14,745 nucleotides of DNA from Cyanobacteria bacterium HKST-UBA02 (GCA_020431945.1 JAGQHH010000221.1:1-14745); one strand, 5' to 3'; shown: positions 1 to 8,239, counted from the stretch's first letter. Translations and numbers: made by a program. The notes: a model not told the origin generated them from the letters alone.

Positions 1-102
1 TTCTTCGCTCAGAGCGCAAAAGCAGGCGGCGGTCCCGATGCTTACCAGAACGCTCAGAGACTCATCCTGTTCCAACAGACCAACGGCGCCAGCAATTCCT
101 GA
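1..102 (+). CDS. 3' end of an unrecognised protein gene (partial)
   Basis: Frame 1 is open from the first base to a TGA at 100-102, giving the last 33 residues of a protein that begins outside the window. The tail is polar, rich in Gln, Ala, Gly and Asn, and ends in NGASNS. It has no membrane segment and no motif I recognise. The reading is supported by the strong intrinsic terminator starting 21 bp after the stop, in the position expected for the end of a transcription unit. Nothing can be said about function. The terminator and the following gap suggest that it is not part of the next operon. Confidence 0.6.
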   Translation, partial: FFAQSAKAGGGPDAYQNAQRLILFQQTNGASNS

Positions 103-122
103 TAGACATCTAAACTATCGCG

Positions 123-150
123 AAAGCCGCCGGAGATCGGCGGCTTTTCT
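123..150 (+). terminator. Rho-independent terminator
   Basis: A perfect 10-bp stem has arms at 123-132 and 138-147 (AAAGCCGCCG and its complement) around a 5-base loop GAGAT, and the right arm runs into TTTT (145-148). It lies 21 bp after the TGA of the partial upstream gene. The stem is GC-rich with an A-run on the left and a T-run on the right. It should work well for + strand transcripts and could act weakly in the other direction. Confidence 0.9.
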
Positions 151-168
151 GCGTGCTTCGATAAATTC

Positions 169-197
169 ATAACAACATAATTTAGTAGACATATATT
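169..197 (+). promoter_or_regulatory. Candidate sigma70-type promoter for the envelope cluster
   Basis: Within the AT-rich stretch at about 160-200, ATAACA (169-174, 4 of 6 matches to TTGACA) is followed after exactly 17 bp by TATATT (192-197, 5 of 6 matches to TATAAT). This would start transcription near 203-205, about 45-70 nt before the possible starts of the glycosyltransferase gene. It is the only gap in the window with room for a conventional promoter. The assignment rests on consensus matching alone in an AT-rich region, and the host's promoter rules are unknown. Confidence 0.35.
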
Positions 198-250
198 ACT
201 TATGGGGTGGCTTCAGGCTCTATACTTGACTGCCTGAAAACCCTTACCCG

Positions 251-2071
251 TTGGAATTTGCTTTGATCCGGAGCATGCCGGTCTCACCAGGGCCGAAATC
301 ACAAGCAGTGAACGGATACCTGCCGCTTGCTCTGGCGGTGGTCTTTTTCTTCGCCTGCACGCTCCTGGTCTCCCCGCAGGGCGAATTCCCCATCAATGAC
401 GACTACACCTATTACCAGTCCGTCCTCACCTTTCTGTCCAGTGGACGATTCGAGCTCTTTGCCAGCTCCTCGAGCTGCTACCTGCATATTCTCGCCGGGG
501 CGCTGATCGCCAAGCTCTTCGGATTCTCCTACGAGAATCTTCGCTTCCTCTCCATCGGCGCCACACTGATAGCCATCCTGGCCCTCTACCACACAGCCCG
601 CCGGCTCGAGGTGAGCAGGGAGCTCGCCGGTCTTGCCTGCCTGGCATTCGCCGTCAATCCCCTGGTGATCAACCTGCAGTTCAGCTATATGACCGACATG
701 CCCGCCGTGGCCCTGATAAGCTGCGCCCAGCTTCTCACCATCACTGCCATCAAGAGCGAGAACCGCAAGCACTATCTCCTTGCCGGGCTTCTTTTCGTGA
801 TTTCGATAGGAATCAGACAGTCTTGCGCAATCTGGGCTCTGCCGAATCTTCTATTGATCGCCCTGAAATTGATGAAACGGCAACTTCCGCTTCTGCAGGC
901 GGCTCTTCTGGTTGTCATTCCGGTGATCCTGGCAGTCGCTCTGGACCGTTACATGGAATCCTCAGGCACCATGCTCGACGCTTATCACTGTCATAAAGAG
1001 CGGGCCCGGGCTTTTCTCGATCTGATCGTCACCATGCCAAGAGAAAGCGGTCAGATAATCCTCCTGCGTGCAGGACAGGTGATCGCTTATCTTTCGGTGT
1101 TCCTCCTGCCATTTATCGTGGCGAGCTTCAAACGCGAAAATCTCAAGAATCTCCTCGACCGCAGCTCCCTGCTCTGGGCACCGGCCCTGGCCATGGTGGC
1201 GGGAACCCTCTACGGCGTCTTCGCCAACGACGACATGATGCCTTTTTTCCGGAATCTCTGGCACATCGATCAGATCGGCTCTCGCACCATCGTCGGCAAC
1301 TGGCATCTGGCCAGGACGTCGGTGTTCTATGTCCTGGCGACAGCCTCGGTAGTGGTGCTATCCCTCATGCTTCTGCCTCTTCTGGTCAACGGCGCTCGTC
1401 TGTTCTTCGAAAGCCTGAAAAAAGCTTGCTTCCCGATCACCGCTGAAGACGACGATCGGGATCGCACTGCCATGCTCTATGCCGGAGCCGTCTTTCTTCT
1501 GGGCTTCGCCTACTGCGTGTTCCATATCGCCGTTCGTGGCTACGACCGCTATCTAGTGGACCTGCTGGTACCGGTCCTGGTCTTCGTCTGCCTGACCATG
1601 AGCCGCCTGAATCTCAAACCGGCGATGGTCCCCGCTCTTCTGATCGCCCTTTCCATGGGAGCGCTCTGCGAAGGACAGCAAGAGACTTATATGAGCTGGA
1701 ATCGTGCTCGCTGGCAGGCGATAGCCAGCCTGGAGAAGAAAGGAATCACTCCCGGTAGAATCGACGGCGGGGCCGAGCATATCTTCAACACGAACATCGC
1801 GGCATGGAATCTTTTTGTCAAAAAAGACCTGGAGCATTCGGTACCCAGAGAGAAGCGCGGTCAGAGCCCCTATAACATGCTGCGCTGGTGGCCTGTTTTC
1901 AGCGAGGACTATGTGATCTCGTTCATACCGCTTGCCGGCTACAGACAGATCGACAGCGTCCCCTTCCACTCCTGGCTGCCCTGGAAATACAGGGAAGTCC
2001 TGGTCCTGGAGAATTACGACATTCCTCTGAGGAAGATTTCCTCCCGGTACGGTCATGAGCATCTCAACTAG
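251..2071 (+). CDS. GT-C-fold membrane glycosyltransferase (ArnT/PMT-like)
   Basis: This is a polytopic protein of up to 606 aa with about ten or more hydrophobic segments, the first at residues 24-41. Just after it comes the loop motif PINDDYTYY with acidic residues D50 and D51, the place where GT-C enzymes such as ArnT and protein O-mannosyltransferases carry their catalytic aspartate. A second family-like motif, SYMTDMP, has D149. The last 110 or so residues are largely soluble and would be extracytoplasmic. Such enzymes move a sugar from a polyprenyl-phosphate carrier to a lipid, glycan or protein on the outer face of the inner membrane. Donor and acceptor cannot be read from the sequence. 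The start is uncertain: TTG at 251, TTG at 263 or ATG at 275 all lack a well-placed Shine-Dalgarno site. The 3' end overlaps lnt by 17 bp, so the two are probably translated from one mRNA. Confidence 0.85.
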   Translation: MEFALIRSMPVSPGPKSQAVNGYLPLALAVVFFFACTLLVSPQGEFPINDDYTYYQSVLTFLSSGRFELFASSSSCYLHILAGALIAKLFGFSYENLRFLSIGATLIAILALYHTARRLEVSRELAGLACLAFAVNPLVINLQFSYMTDMPAVALISCAQLLTITAIKSENRKHYLLAGLLFVISIGIRQSCAIWALPNLLLIALKLMKRQLPLLQAALLVVIPVILAVALDRYMESSGTMLDAYHCHKERARAFLDLIVTMPRESGQIILLRAGQVIAYLSVFLLPFIVASFKRENLKNLLDRSSLLWAPALAMVAGTLYGVFANDDMMPFFRNLWHIDQIGSRTIVGNWHLARTSVFYVLATASVVVLSLMLLPLLVNGARLFFESLKKACFPITAEDDDRDRTAMLYAGAVFLLGFAYCVFHIAVRGYDRYLVDLLVPVLVFVCLTMSRLNLKPAMVPALLIALSMGALCEGQQETYMSWNRARWQAIASLEKKGITPGRIDGGAEHIFNTNIAAWNLFVKKDLEHSVPREKRGQSPYNMLRWWPVFSEDYVISFIPLAGYRQIDSVPFHSWLPWKYREVLVLENYDIPLRKISSRYGHEHLN

Positions 2072-3686
2072 AACACCGGCGAAGCTCTTCGAGACGGCGG
2101 ACGCCGTCCGGAGAAACGCGGCTTATTACAGGCACGAGCACCTGGTCTATCTGGCCCTCAGCCTGGCCGGAGCGATTTTCGCCCTCAGCTCGCCGGGTAT
2201 CGATCAATGGTATATAGCCTGGTTCGGCCTGATTCCTCTGCTTGCCGCGATCTTCACGAGCGGCAACGTATCGCAGGCTTTCTACAGAGCCGTCTTTTTC
2301 GGTTATGCCTATAACCTCGTCTACAACAATTTCATGCTCAATTTCGACCCGCTGGTCTGGCCGGAAGGTCTGAGACCGTACACCGCCATCGCCAACAGTA
2401 CCGTCTGGATTCTGGTGGCGCTGCAACAGGGCGCGCTCTACGGCACCTTCGCCTCGGTACTGCGTTATCTGCCTATGACCGGCGGTCTGGTCCCGCTCAA
2501 GCGAGAAGGTCGGGTGCTCCTGCCGGCCATGCTCGTGGTGCCCCTCGTCTATGTGCTCATCTTCAATAAGCTGGGCAACCACCTGTCATCGGTGGCGGTG
2601 CCCTGGTCTTTGATCGAATATTCTCAGTACGATTGCAAAGAGCTTATCCAAATCGCCAGTATCGCTGGCGGTATCGGCATAAGCTTCCTGATCGTCACGA
2701 CCAATACTTTTCTACTGTCGCTTTTCGCCAGTATCTACCGTCTTGCCGATCGCCTGGGGCCGCCCTTCCCCTCCAGAGCGAGCCTGATTGCCTCCCTCCT
2801 TGTCCTGGAAGGCATTCTGGTGGCGTCCCTGGTCTACGGAGCCTGCCGTCTGGGCACCGACTGGGAAAAGCCCGTGGGCAAACCGGTGACCGTCTCCGTC
2901 TTGCAGGGAAATCTACTTTTCGGGCTCAATGAGATCGATCCCAAAAAGCACTTCGATCGTTATCAGGGTCTGGCGGTCAAAAGCCCTCCGGGGATCTGCG
3001 TCTGGCCCGAATGGTCCATGCCGGTGCCTGTTAGCACTTATCCGGAGGTCTTCGACAAACTGGGGAAAAATGCCACCGCCGCCGACCAGGACTGGCTTAT
3101 CGGAGCCGTGGATGAAGACGAACAACAAAGGGACGGGGACCGAGCTCCGCACCGGACTTATAATGCTGCTGTGGTTTTCGGAAAGACCGCCAGAGGCCAG
3201 GCTGAGATCTATCGCAAGCGTTATCTTGTTCCTTTCGGCGAGCATACCCCGGCATGGATCCTGAATTCGCCATTGGGCGGTCTCTGCGGCACGCTCACAC
3301 CACGCCGGGAAGGCTTCACCGAAGGGAAGGACCCGGTTGTCTTCACCGTCAGAGATCACAAGATCGCGCCTCTTATCTGCTGCGAGCTCATCTCGCCCGA
3401 GCTGGCGGCGGATAGCGTCAGGCAGGGTGGCGAGATCCTCGTGGACTCCAGCAATACCATGTGGTTTCAGACCAGGCTCCTGGGCGACCAGTCCATAGCC
3501 GTAGCCATTTTGAGAGCGGTGGAGAACCACCGTTATTTCGTCTTCGGAACCAGCATCGGTCCATCCGCTTTTGTCGACGCCCGGGGGCGAGTGCTCAAGC
3601 GCGCGCCTCTCAGGCGGGCCTGCTCCCTGACCCAGGAAGTGCAATTCTTCGACGACACGACTCCATTCACCAGGTGGTTCAGGTAG
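2055..3686 (+). CDS. lnt: Apolipoprotein N-acyltransferase
   Basis: Lnt adds the third acyl chain to the amino-terminal cysteine of lipoproteins at the inner membrane, taking it from a phospholipid. The 543-aa protein has the family layout: a multi-helix membrane domain (about residues 25-270) followed by a periplasmic nitrilase-like domain and a short tail. The catalytic triad is visible: E319 in WPEWSMP, K388 in YRKRYLVPFGE and C442 in LICCEL. The first of the two adjacent cysteines fits the I-C-x-E pattern of known Lnt proteins. SNTMWF and RAVENHRY, typical of the C-terminal half, are also present. The ATG at 2055 lies inside the end of the glycosyltransferase gene and has no strong ribosome site, which suggests translational coupling. 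The length is slightly above the roughly 510 aa of E. coli Lnt. The lipoprotein fusion subunit encoded at 11366-12580 would be a natural substrate. Confidence 0.95.
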   Translation: MSISTRTPAKLFETADAVRRNAAYYRHEHLVYLALSLAGAIFALSSPGIDQWYIAWFGLIPLLAAIFTSGNVSQAFYRAVFFGYAYNLVYNNFMLNFDPLVWPEGLRPYTAIANSTVWILVALQQGALYGTFASVLRYLPMTGGLVPLKREGRVLLPAMLVVPLVYVLIFNKLGNHLSSVAVPWSLIEYSQYDCKELIQIASIAGGIGISFLIVTTNTFLLSLFASIYRLADRLGPPFPSRASLIASLLVLEGILVASLVYGACRLGTDWEKPVGKPVTVSVLQGNLLFGLNEIDPKKHFDRYQGLAVKSPPGICVWPEWSMPVPVSTYPEVFDKLGKNATAADQDWLIGAVDEDEQQRDGDRAPHRTYNAAVVFGKTARGQAEIYRKRYLVPFGEHTPAWILNSPLGGLCGTLTPRREGFTEGKDPVVFTVRDHKIAPLICCELISPELAADSVRQGGEILVDSSNTMWFQTRLLGDQSIAVAILRAVENHRYFVFGTSIGPSAFVDARGRVLKRAPLRRACSLTQEVQFFDDTTPFTRWFR

Positions 3687-3688
3687 GC

Positions 3689-4795
3689 ATGTTCAAGATC
3701 CTCGATCGCTATTGCTATTACGAATTCGTCGTCATGCTCCTGATCGGCACCACGCTTCCGGCCGGTCTTCTCCTTTTCACTGATGAAGTGAAAAAGATGC
3801 TCTCTTATGTCAAAGATTTCGGCTGCCCGGTGGATCTCTTCTTCCTGATGACCGCCCTGCAACTCCCGGAGATTATCGTGCGCTGCCTGCCCGCCGGGGT
3901 GCTGATCGGCACCATGATGGTGCTGCACAGGATGCTTGCCGATTCCGAGCTGACAGCTCTTCAAACGAGCGGTGTGAGCACCAACCGGATCTTTCTGCCC
4001 TTCATCGTCATCGCCGTCAGCTGCGCCGGCGTCTCCTTCGCCATCAACGAATTCGTCGCTCCCGACTGCCTGAAATCCTCCCTCAAGCTGACCGTAGTGG
4101 CGGCGTCCCGACATGACCTTCCCCAGCTCTACGGGATCAACGATTTCACCAGTGCAGTCAAAGATGATGACGGGAGTGTCAACAAGATCTATATGATCCA
4201 TTCCCGGCACGGCTCGGAGTTCGAGATGGCCACCATATTCGATATCGCCGACCGGAAAAATATACAGATCACCTGGGCACCGACAGGGTATTACAAGAAC
4301 CAGAGCTGGTACCTCTTCGACGGCAACGCCTACACTCTCCCGGAAGATCCCGATCATTCGGTCTCGAGCAGCCACTTCAAGAGAATGCTCATCACTCCGC
4401 CTGATATAGGCCGGTTTCTCCCGGAGAATCGCGAGCCCTTCCCATTCGAGCTCAGCTCCGGCAAGCTCAGACAGCATATCGAAAAGCTGAGAGCCTCGGG
4501 CAAACCGGTCCCGCCCGAGACCTGGACCGACTACTACAGGAAATTCATCGATCCCCTGGCCTGCCTGGTGATCACCTTTGCCGCCTTCCCCATTACTCTT
4601 ATCGGGCGTCGCCGCCGGACCGTAGCCGGAGTGGCCTACGGAGGCGCCCTTCTGGTCTCTTATTTCTCGATTCGCTCGGCATCAGGAGCCCTTGCCACCA
4701 ATAATCTCCTGCCACCGCTTGTGGCGGCGCTTCTGCCCTGCCTGGCGCTAGTTGCCCTTGGCGCCGTCATGTACGCCATCGCCAACAGGCGCTGA
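3689..4795 (+). CDS. LptF/LptG family (YjgP/YjgQ) lipopolysaccharide export permease
   Basis: The predicted protein is 368 aa, matching the 360-366 aa of E. coli LptG and LptF. It has the family architecture: membrane helices in the first 110 residues, a periplasmic beta-jellyroll-like region (about 125-285), then three C-terminal helices with an RRRR motif between the first two. These proteins form the membrane part of the LptB2FG transporter that extracts LPS from the inner membrane. The sequence does not tell LptF from LptG, and no second copy or lptB is in the window. The ATG at 3689 is chosen because it begins the typical N-terminus (MFKILDRY), follows an AGG-rich ribosome site and lies 2 bp after the lnt stop. 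A longer open frame from 3461 runs inside lnt and is not used. The last 48 bp overlap the convergent hydrolase gene. Confidence 0.92.
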   Translation: MFKILDRYCYYEFVVMLLIGTTLPAGLLLFTDEVKKMLSYVKDFGCPVDLFFLMTALQLPEIIVRCLPAGVLIGTMMVLHRMLADSELTALQTSGVSTNRIFLPFIVIAVSCAGVSFAINEFVAPDCLKSSLKLTVVAASRHDLPQLYGINDFTSAVKDDDGSVNKIYMIHSRHGSEFEMATIFDIADRKNIQITWAPTGYYKNQSWYLFDGNAYTLPEDPDHSVSSSHFKRMLITPPDIGRFLPENREPFPFELSSGKLRQHIEKLRASGKPVPPETWTDYYRKFIDPLACLVITFAAFPITLIGRRRRTVAGVAYGGALLVSYFSIRSASGALATNNLLPPLVAALLPCLALVALGAVMYAIANRR

Positions 4796-6499
4796 GACAG
4801 CCACGACTTTGTTCTGCAGCCAGCCGTCCAGACAGTCGATTATCCACTCGGGACATTCGCCTTCCTCGAAAATCAGGTGCTCTTGATCCCCCACCACGAT
4901 CAGATCTTTTCGGGGACACTTGACGGCCCTATAGATCTCGGCAGTGCCTTTCGGCTTCACCAGCCTGTCGCTGAAACCCTGGAAGAATATGCTGGGCACA
5001 TTCTCGATCTGCGGGGCTATCCTGACACTCTGTCGCATGAATTTCTGGAATCGCCTGAGCTCTTCCGGTGCCACCATGCCCCGGGAATTGTCCAGATCCT
5101 CGAGCTTCTGCTTTTCCGGATCGAGGAACATCTGCTTATTGATATCGGTGCCTATATCGATCGGTTTCCACTTGCTGCGCAAGAATCTTCTTGCCACCAT
5201 CAGCGACTCACGGACCTGGCCGTATCGCTCGCCGCCCGGTACAGAGCAGATAAGCCCGCCCAGCCTGTCCTGACACAGTGCGGCGCTCTGAAGCGCGATG
5301 GCACCGCCCATGGACTCGCCCATCAAGACGACTTTGAGACCGGGATTATTACGGCGCAGCTCATCCACCACAGACACCACCTGCTTGAGCCAGATGCCGG
5401 TATTGATGGTATCGGTTCCCTTTTTCAAGGAGAAATCTCCGAAGCCGAGCATATCCATGGCCAGCACCACATGCCCGCGCTTCGCCATGCGCCTTCCGAA
5501 GTCGGCGTAGGAATCACCGGAAAGCCCGAAGCCGTGAATACAGATGATGAAAGTGCGCACGGGCTGGAAAGGATCGATACAGACCGGCGTCATCTGGCGA
5601 TTCTCCCCGAAGACCGGCAGAGTCCAGTTGTCGAAATTCTGAGGTCGGACATGACCGCTTACCCCGGGGCTGTTGAAGAGCACCGGCAGAAAGCTGGCTA
5701 GCTTGTTCCTGGCCGCGTCCCGGTCCGAGCCCCCGAGCACCAGGGAGCGCACCCGCCGATCCGCGGCATCGAGATCGACCTGGCTGATCTGTCCTTGTCC
5801 GAGCGCCCGCTTCGGACCTTCCATGACCCGCTCGTAGTCGCTATAGCGAGCACTGGCCATGCTGAATCCGCTGAGGGCATCGGCGATATCGCTGCGCCCC
5901 ATGCCGGCATAGCAGGCGGTGAGCATTCTCAAGGTCAGATAGAAACGCTCGCCGGTCTCGCCGTAGAGAGTCCGATCGATAACAGCGATACTGGTGAGAA
6001 GCTCGGCAGCCTCTTCGAACTTCTTCTTGCGGATCAGGCTTCCGGCAAGACCTTCCATACAGACGATATTATCGGCGCTCAAAAGCCCGAAAGCGCGCCC
6101 GTAAATGCTCCAGGCGAACTCATAGTGAGCCAGGGCATGATCGATCTGGCCGCTGTCGTACTCGCACTCGGCAAGGGCCGCCTCGACATCGGCCCGCATC
6201 AGTACCGGGCAGCTGGTGGAGGTCTTGAGGCGGGTATCGATGGCCTTGAGAGCCTTGAAAGCATTCTTCTTGCGGCCCTGAATGATATCGAGAAGGGCGA
6301 GATTCAGCCTGGCCCTGTCATCGCTGGTCGCACCGGTCTTTTCCATGATCGCTCTGGCCCGGTCGTATTGCCCGGCAAAGAAAAGGCGACTGGCTTCGTC
6401 CCGGCCCGGAACAGACTGCGATTCCGGAGAAGAGAGAGCCGCATCACCGGCAATCAGGCCGGAGAGAAGCAAAACGATTACAAATAGGAATCTGGTCAT
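4748..6499 (-). CDS. Exported TPR-like / alpha-beta hydrolase protein
   Basis: Read from the ATG at 6499-6497 the protein has 583 aa. The N-terminus MTRFLFVIVLLLSGLIAGDA is a convincing signal peptide. Residues about 30-215 are helical with tetratricopeptide-like repeats (patterns such as FFAGQYDRARAIM and KKKFEEAAELL). From about residue 310 there is an alpha/beta hydrolase resembling monoacylglycerol lipases and lysophospholipases: HG of the oxyanion region at 322-323, nucleophile S396 in GESMGG, acid D511 in FSDRL and H541 in QEHLIF. The triad looks complete, so it is probably an active serine hydrolase acting outside the cytoplasm. The substrate is unknown; a lipid or ester is a guess from the subfamily and the envelope-gene context. 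The frame is open upstream to a TTG at 6577, but that would bury the signal peptide and overlap the divergent gene. The 3' end overlaps the LptF/G gene by 48 bp. Confidence 0.85.
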   Translation of the reverse strand: MTRFLFVIVLLLSGLIAGDAALSSPESQSVPGRDEASRLFFAGQYDRARAIMEKTGATSDDRARLNLALLDIIQGRKKNAFKALKAIDTRLKTSTSCPVLMRADVEAALAECEYDSGQIDHALAHYEFAWSIYGRAFGLLSADNIVCMEGLAGSLIRKKKFEEAAELLTSIAVIDRTLYGETGERFYLTLRMLTACYAGMGRSDIADALSGFSMASARYSDYERVMEGPKRALGQGQISQVDLDAADRRVRSLVLGGSDRDAARNKLASFLPVLFNSPGVSGHVRPQNFDNWTLPVFGENRQMTPVCIDPFQPVRTFIICIHGFGLSGDSYADFGRRMAKRGHVVLAMDMLGFGDFSLKKGTDTINTGIWLKQVVSVVDELRRNNPGLKVVLMGESMGGAIALQSAALCQDRLGGLICSVPGGERYGQVRESLMVARRFLRSKWKPIDIGTDINKQMFLDPEKQKLEDLDNSRGMVAPEELRRFQKFMRQSVRIAPQIENVPSIFFQGFSDRLVKPKGTAEIYRAVKCPRKDLIVVGDQEHLIFEEGECPEWIIDCLDGWLQNKVVAVSAPVGDGVHDGAKGN

Positions 6500-6517
6500 A
6501 GTCTTTAAGAGTAGCAA

Positions 6518-8239
6518 ATGAAAGGCTCTGTGCATCCGGCTAAACTCAAGTCGAGCGATTCCGGACAGAGTATCCAAGTGCCAGATTCTGGGAAATTTTC
6601 CATCCTTCTGAGCGCGAGGCTCATTGCGAGCCTGGCCGGCGCTCTCCTGGCTCTCTCCCTGACAACGCTGTTGCTACCGGTCCGGGCAGCCGATGAGCTC
6701 AGACCCCCCATCGATGATTTCGACCAGATCGAAGAGAAAGAGACGATTCTCATCGACCCGGAGAAAATGATTGTCAAGCCCCCCGCCCTGAAAGCCCTGA
6801 TCACTCTGGAGCAGCCCCTCGATCCGCTTCATATAGACGCCGACGGCAAGCGCGAGATCAATCTCGGCGAGGTGCTCAAAGAAGCCCTGGGAAACAACAT
6901 GGCGATCAAGATTTCCAGGGCCGACGAGAAAGCCGGCGAATGGGACTACTATGGCGCCCTGGGACGCTTTCTACCGGACCTGATGAACAGCGTCAGCTAC
7001 CAGGGTCTCAAAGGCGCCTTCGCCAGCCCGGCCGGTGCGGCAATCAGAATCAACAGCCCCTATCTGAATACAGTCAGCGGCTTCAATCTCTACCTCTACC
7101 GCGGGGGCGGTATCGTCCACGGTGCGCTTCTGGCGCGCCACCAGCTCAAAGCAACCAGACAGGGTCTGTCCGGCACCATAAATGATGTCTTGCTCGAGGC
7201 CACGAGGCTCTACTACAACCTGGTACTACAGGACGCGCTTCTCCAGATCCGGGTGAAAGCGGTGGAGGAGTCGAAGTCGATCTTGAAGCTCAACGAGGAT
7301 CTCTACGCCGAAGGCGCCGCCACCAGGCTGGAAGTGATGCAGGCCCGCAGCCAGATGAGCAGGGATCGCCAGGCGCTCATCTCCCAGCAAGTGAAAAGGC
7401 GGCAGGCCGCCATCGATCTGGCCACGGCTCTTTATCTCAATCCAGAGCTCGACCTCACCGTCCACGACCGGATCCTGGCTAAGACCCGCCTGGTGGACAG
7501 CCGCCTGCCGATAGGCTCCCTGGTCAACGCCGCCGTCAAGTCGAGACCGGAGCTGGCCCGATACGAGCAACTGAGACTGGCGGCCCGGGAGCAGGTAAAG
7601 GTGGCGAAGGCACCGCTTCTCCCTACCGTCTCTTTCGGCGGGGCGGTGGCAGGCACCGGAGCCAGTGTCGCCCGCAACACCAATTCTCAGCAGGTGCCTC
7701 TCGCGTCCGGAACCAGTGGTGATGCCTCAGTGACACCGGTGGTGTCAGGCGGGGGCTCTCTTCCCCTGGTGCAGGGCGTAGGCACCACCCGGGAGTTCGA
7801 TATGCGGGCGCTCTTTCTTATCGGTGTCGATGTCGAGTGGAAGCTCGGAGCCATGGGGGTCCCGGACCTGGCCAATATCCAGAAGAGCCGCTGGCTCGCC
7901 CGCCGCGCCCAGCTCGAATTCAACAGCGAGCTCTACAAGGTCTACCAGCAGGTCCGCACCGCCTTTACCGGCTCTATAGACGCAGAGAGCCTGGTCAGAG
8001 AAACCACCGCCGAAGTGGACTCCTCGGAAGAGGCTCTGCGCATAGCGGTCCTGCGCCTCAAAGAGGGACTTGGAACCCAGACCGACGTGGTGGTGGCCCA
8101 GCGAGACTACACCCAGGCTCTGATCAACAAAGCAAGCGCCCTGATTCAATACAATACGGCCCAGGCAACCCTGCTCCACCGTCTCGGTCTGATTTCTTTC
8201 AACACCCTGACCCGTGGGCTCAAGACTTTGCCGCAGTAG
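6518..8239 (+). CDS. TolC-family outer-membrane efflux channel
   Basis: The 573-aa protein has a hydrophobic signal segment at about residues 33-57 ending in VRA, a linker to about 112, then the duplicated outer-membrane efflux region with long helices (first half about 113-320, second about 325-560). Family-like features include the INLGEVLKEALGNN start of the first half, the LEVMQARSQM helix and the closing YNTAQATLLHRLG segment. It should trimerise as the channel for the RND pump and fusion protein encoded convergently at 8220-12580. The ATG at 6518 has an AAGAG site 6 nt upstream but puts about 30 polar residues before the signal segment. A GTG at 6578 is an alternative start. Unusually, the second half carries a Gly/Ser/Val-rich stretch of about 48 residues (roughly 378-426) where an extracellular loop is expected. 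Confidence 0.9.
   Translation: MKGSVHPAKLKSSDSGQSIQVPDSGKFSILLSARLIASLAGALLALSLTTLLLPVRAADELRPPIDDFDQIEEKETILIDPEKMIVKPPALKALITLEQPLDPLHIDADGKREINLGEVLKEALGNNMAIKISRADEKAGEWDYYGALGRFLPDLMNSVSYQGLKGAFASPAGAAIRINSPYLNTVSGFNLYLYRGGGIVHGALLARHQLKATRQGLSGTINDVLLEATRLYYNLVLQDALLQIRVKAVEESKSILKLNEDLYAEGAATRLEVMQARSQMSRDRQALISQQVKRRQAAIDLATALYLNPELDLTVHDRILAKTRLVDSRLPIGSLVNAAVKSRPELARYEQLRLAAREQVKVAKAPLLPTVSFGGAVAGTGASVARNTNSQQVPLASGTSGDASVTPVVSGGGSLPLVQGVGTTREFDMRALFLIGVDVEWKLGAMGVPDLANIQKSRWLARRAQLEFNSELYKVYQQVRTAFTGSIDAESLVRETTAEVDSSEEALRIAVLRLKEGLGTQTDVVVAQRDYTQALINKASALIQYNTAQATLLHRLGLISFNTLTRGLKTLPQ
6581..6601. other. Two abutting short inverted repeats near the divergent starts
   Basis: CCAGATTCTGG (6581-6591) and GGAAATTTTCC (6591-6601) are each 5-bp inverted repeats around one central base, and they share one G. 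They lie about 80-100 bp upstream of the hydrolase start at 6499 and just inside the 5' end of the TolC-like gene, immediately after the alternative GTG start at 6578. They could be an operator for one or both divergent genes. Short palindromes occur often by chance, and this region is coding if the ATG at 6518 is the true start. Confidence 0.25.

Noticed and set aside
226..231. TTGACT as a -35 box for the glycosyltransferase gene
   Set aside because: The expected -10 position, 16-18 bp downstream, falls on GC-rich sequence around the start codon with no TATAAT-like match.
3461..3688. An upstream extension of the LptF/G frame inside lnt
   Set aside because: The extra 76 codons lie in another frame of the lnt catalytic domain and give an Arg/Pro/Ser-rich peptide unlike the family. 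The ATG at 3689 gives the normal N-terminus and length.
3533..4477. A 314-codon - strand open frame opposite lnt and the LptF/G gene
   Set aside because: Both + strand genes have unmistakable family motifs. The antisense product is low-complexity and lacks a ribosome site or operon context.
6500..6577. An upstream extension of the hydrolase frame to a TTG at 6577
   Set aside because: It would put 26 residues before an obvious signal peptide and overlap the divergent TolC-like gene. The only other ATG there (6535) has no ribosome site.
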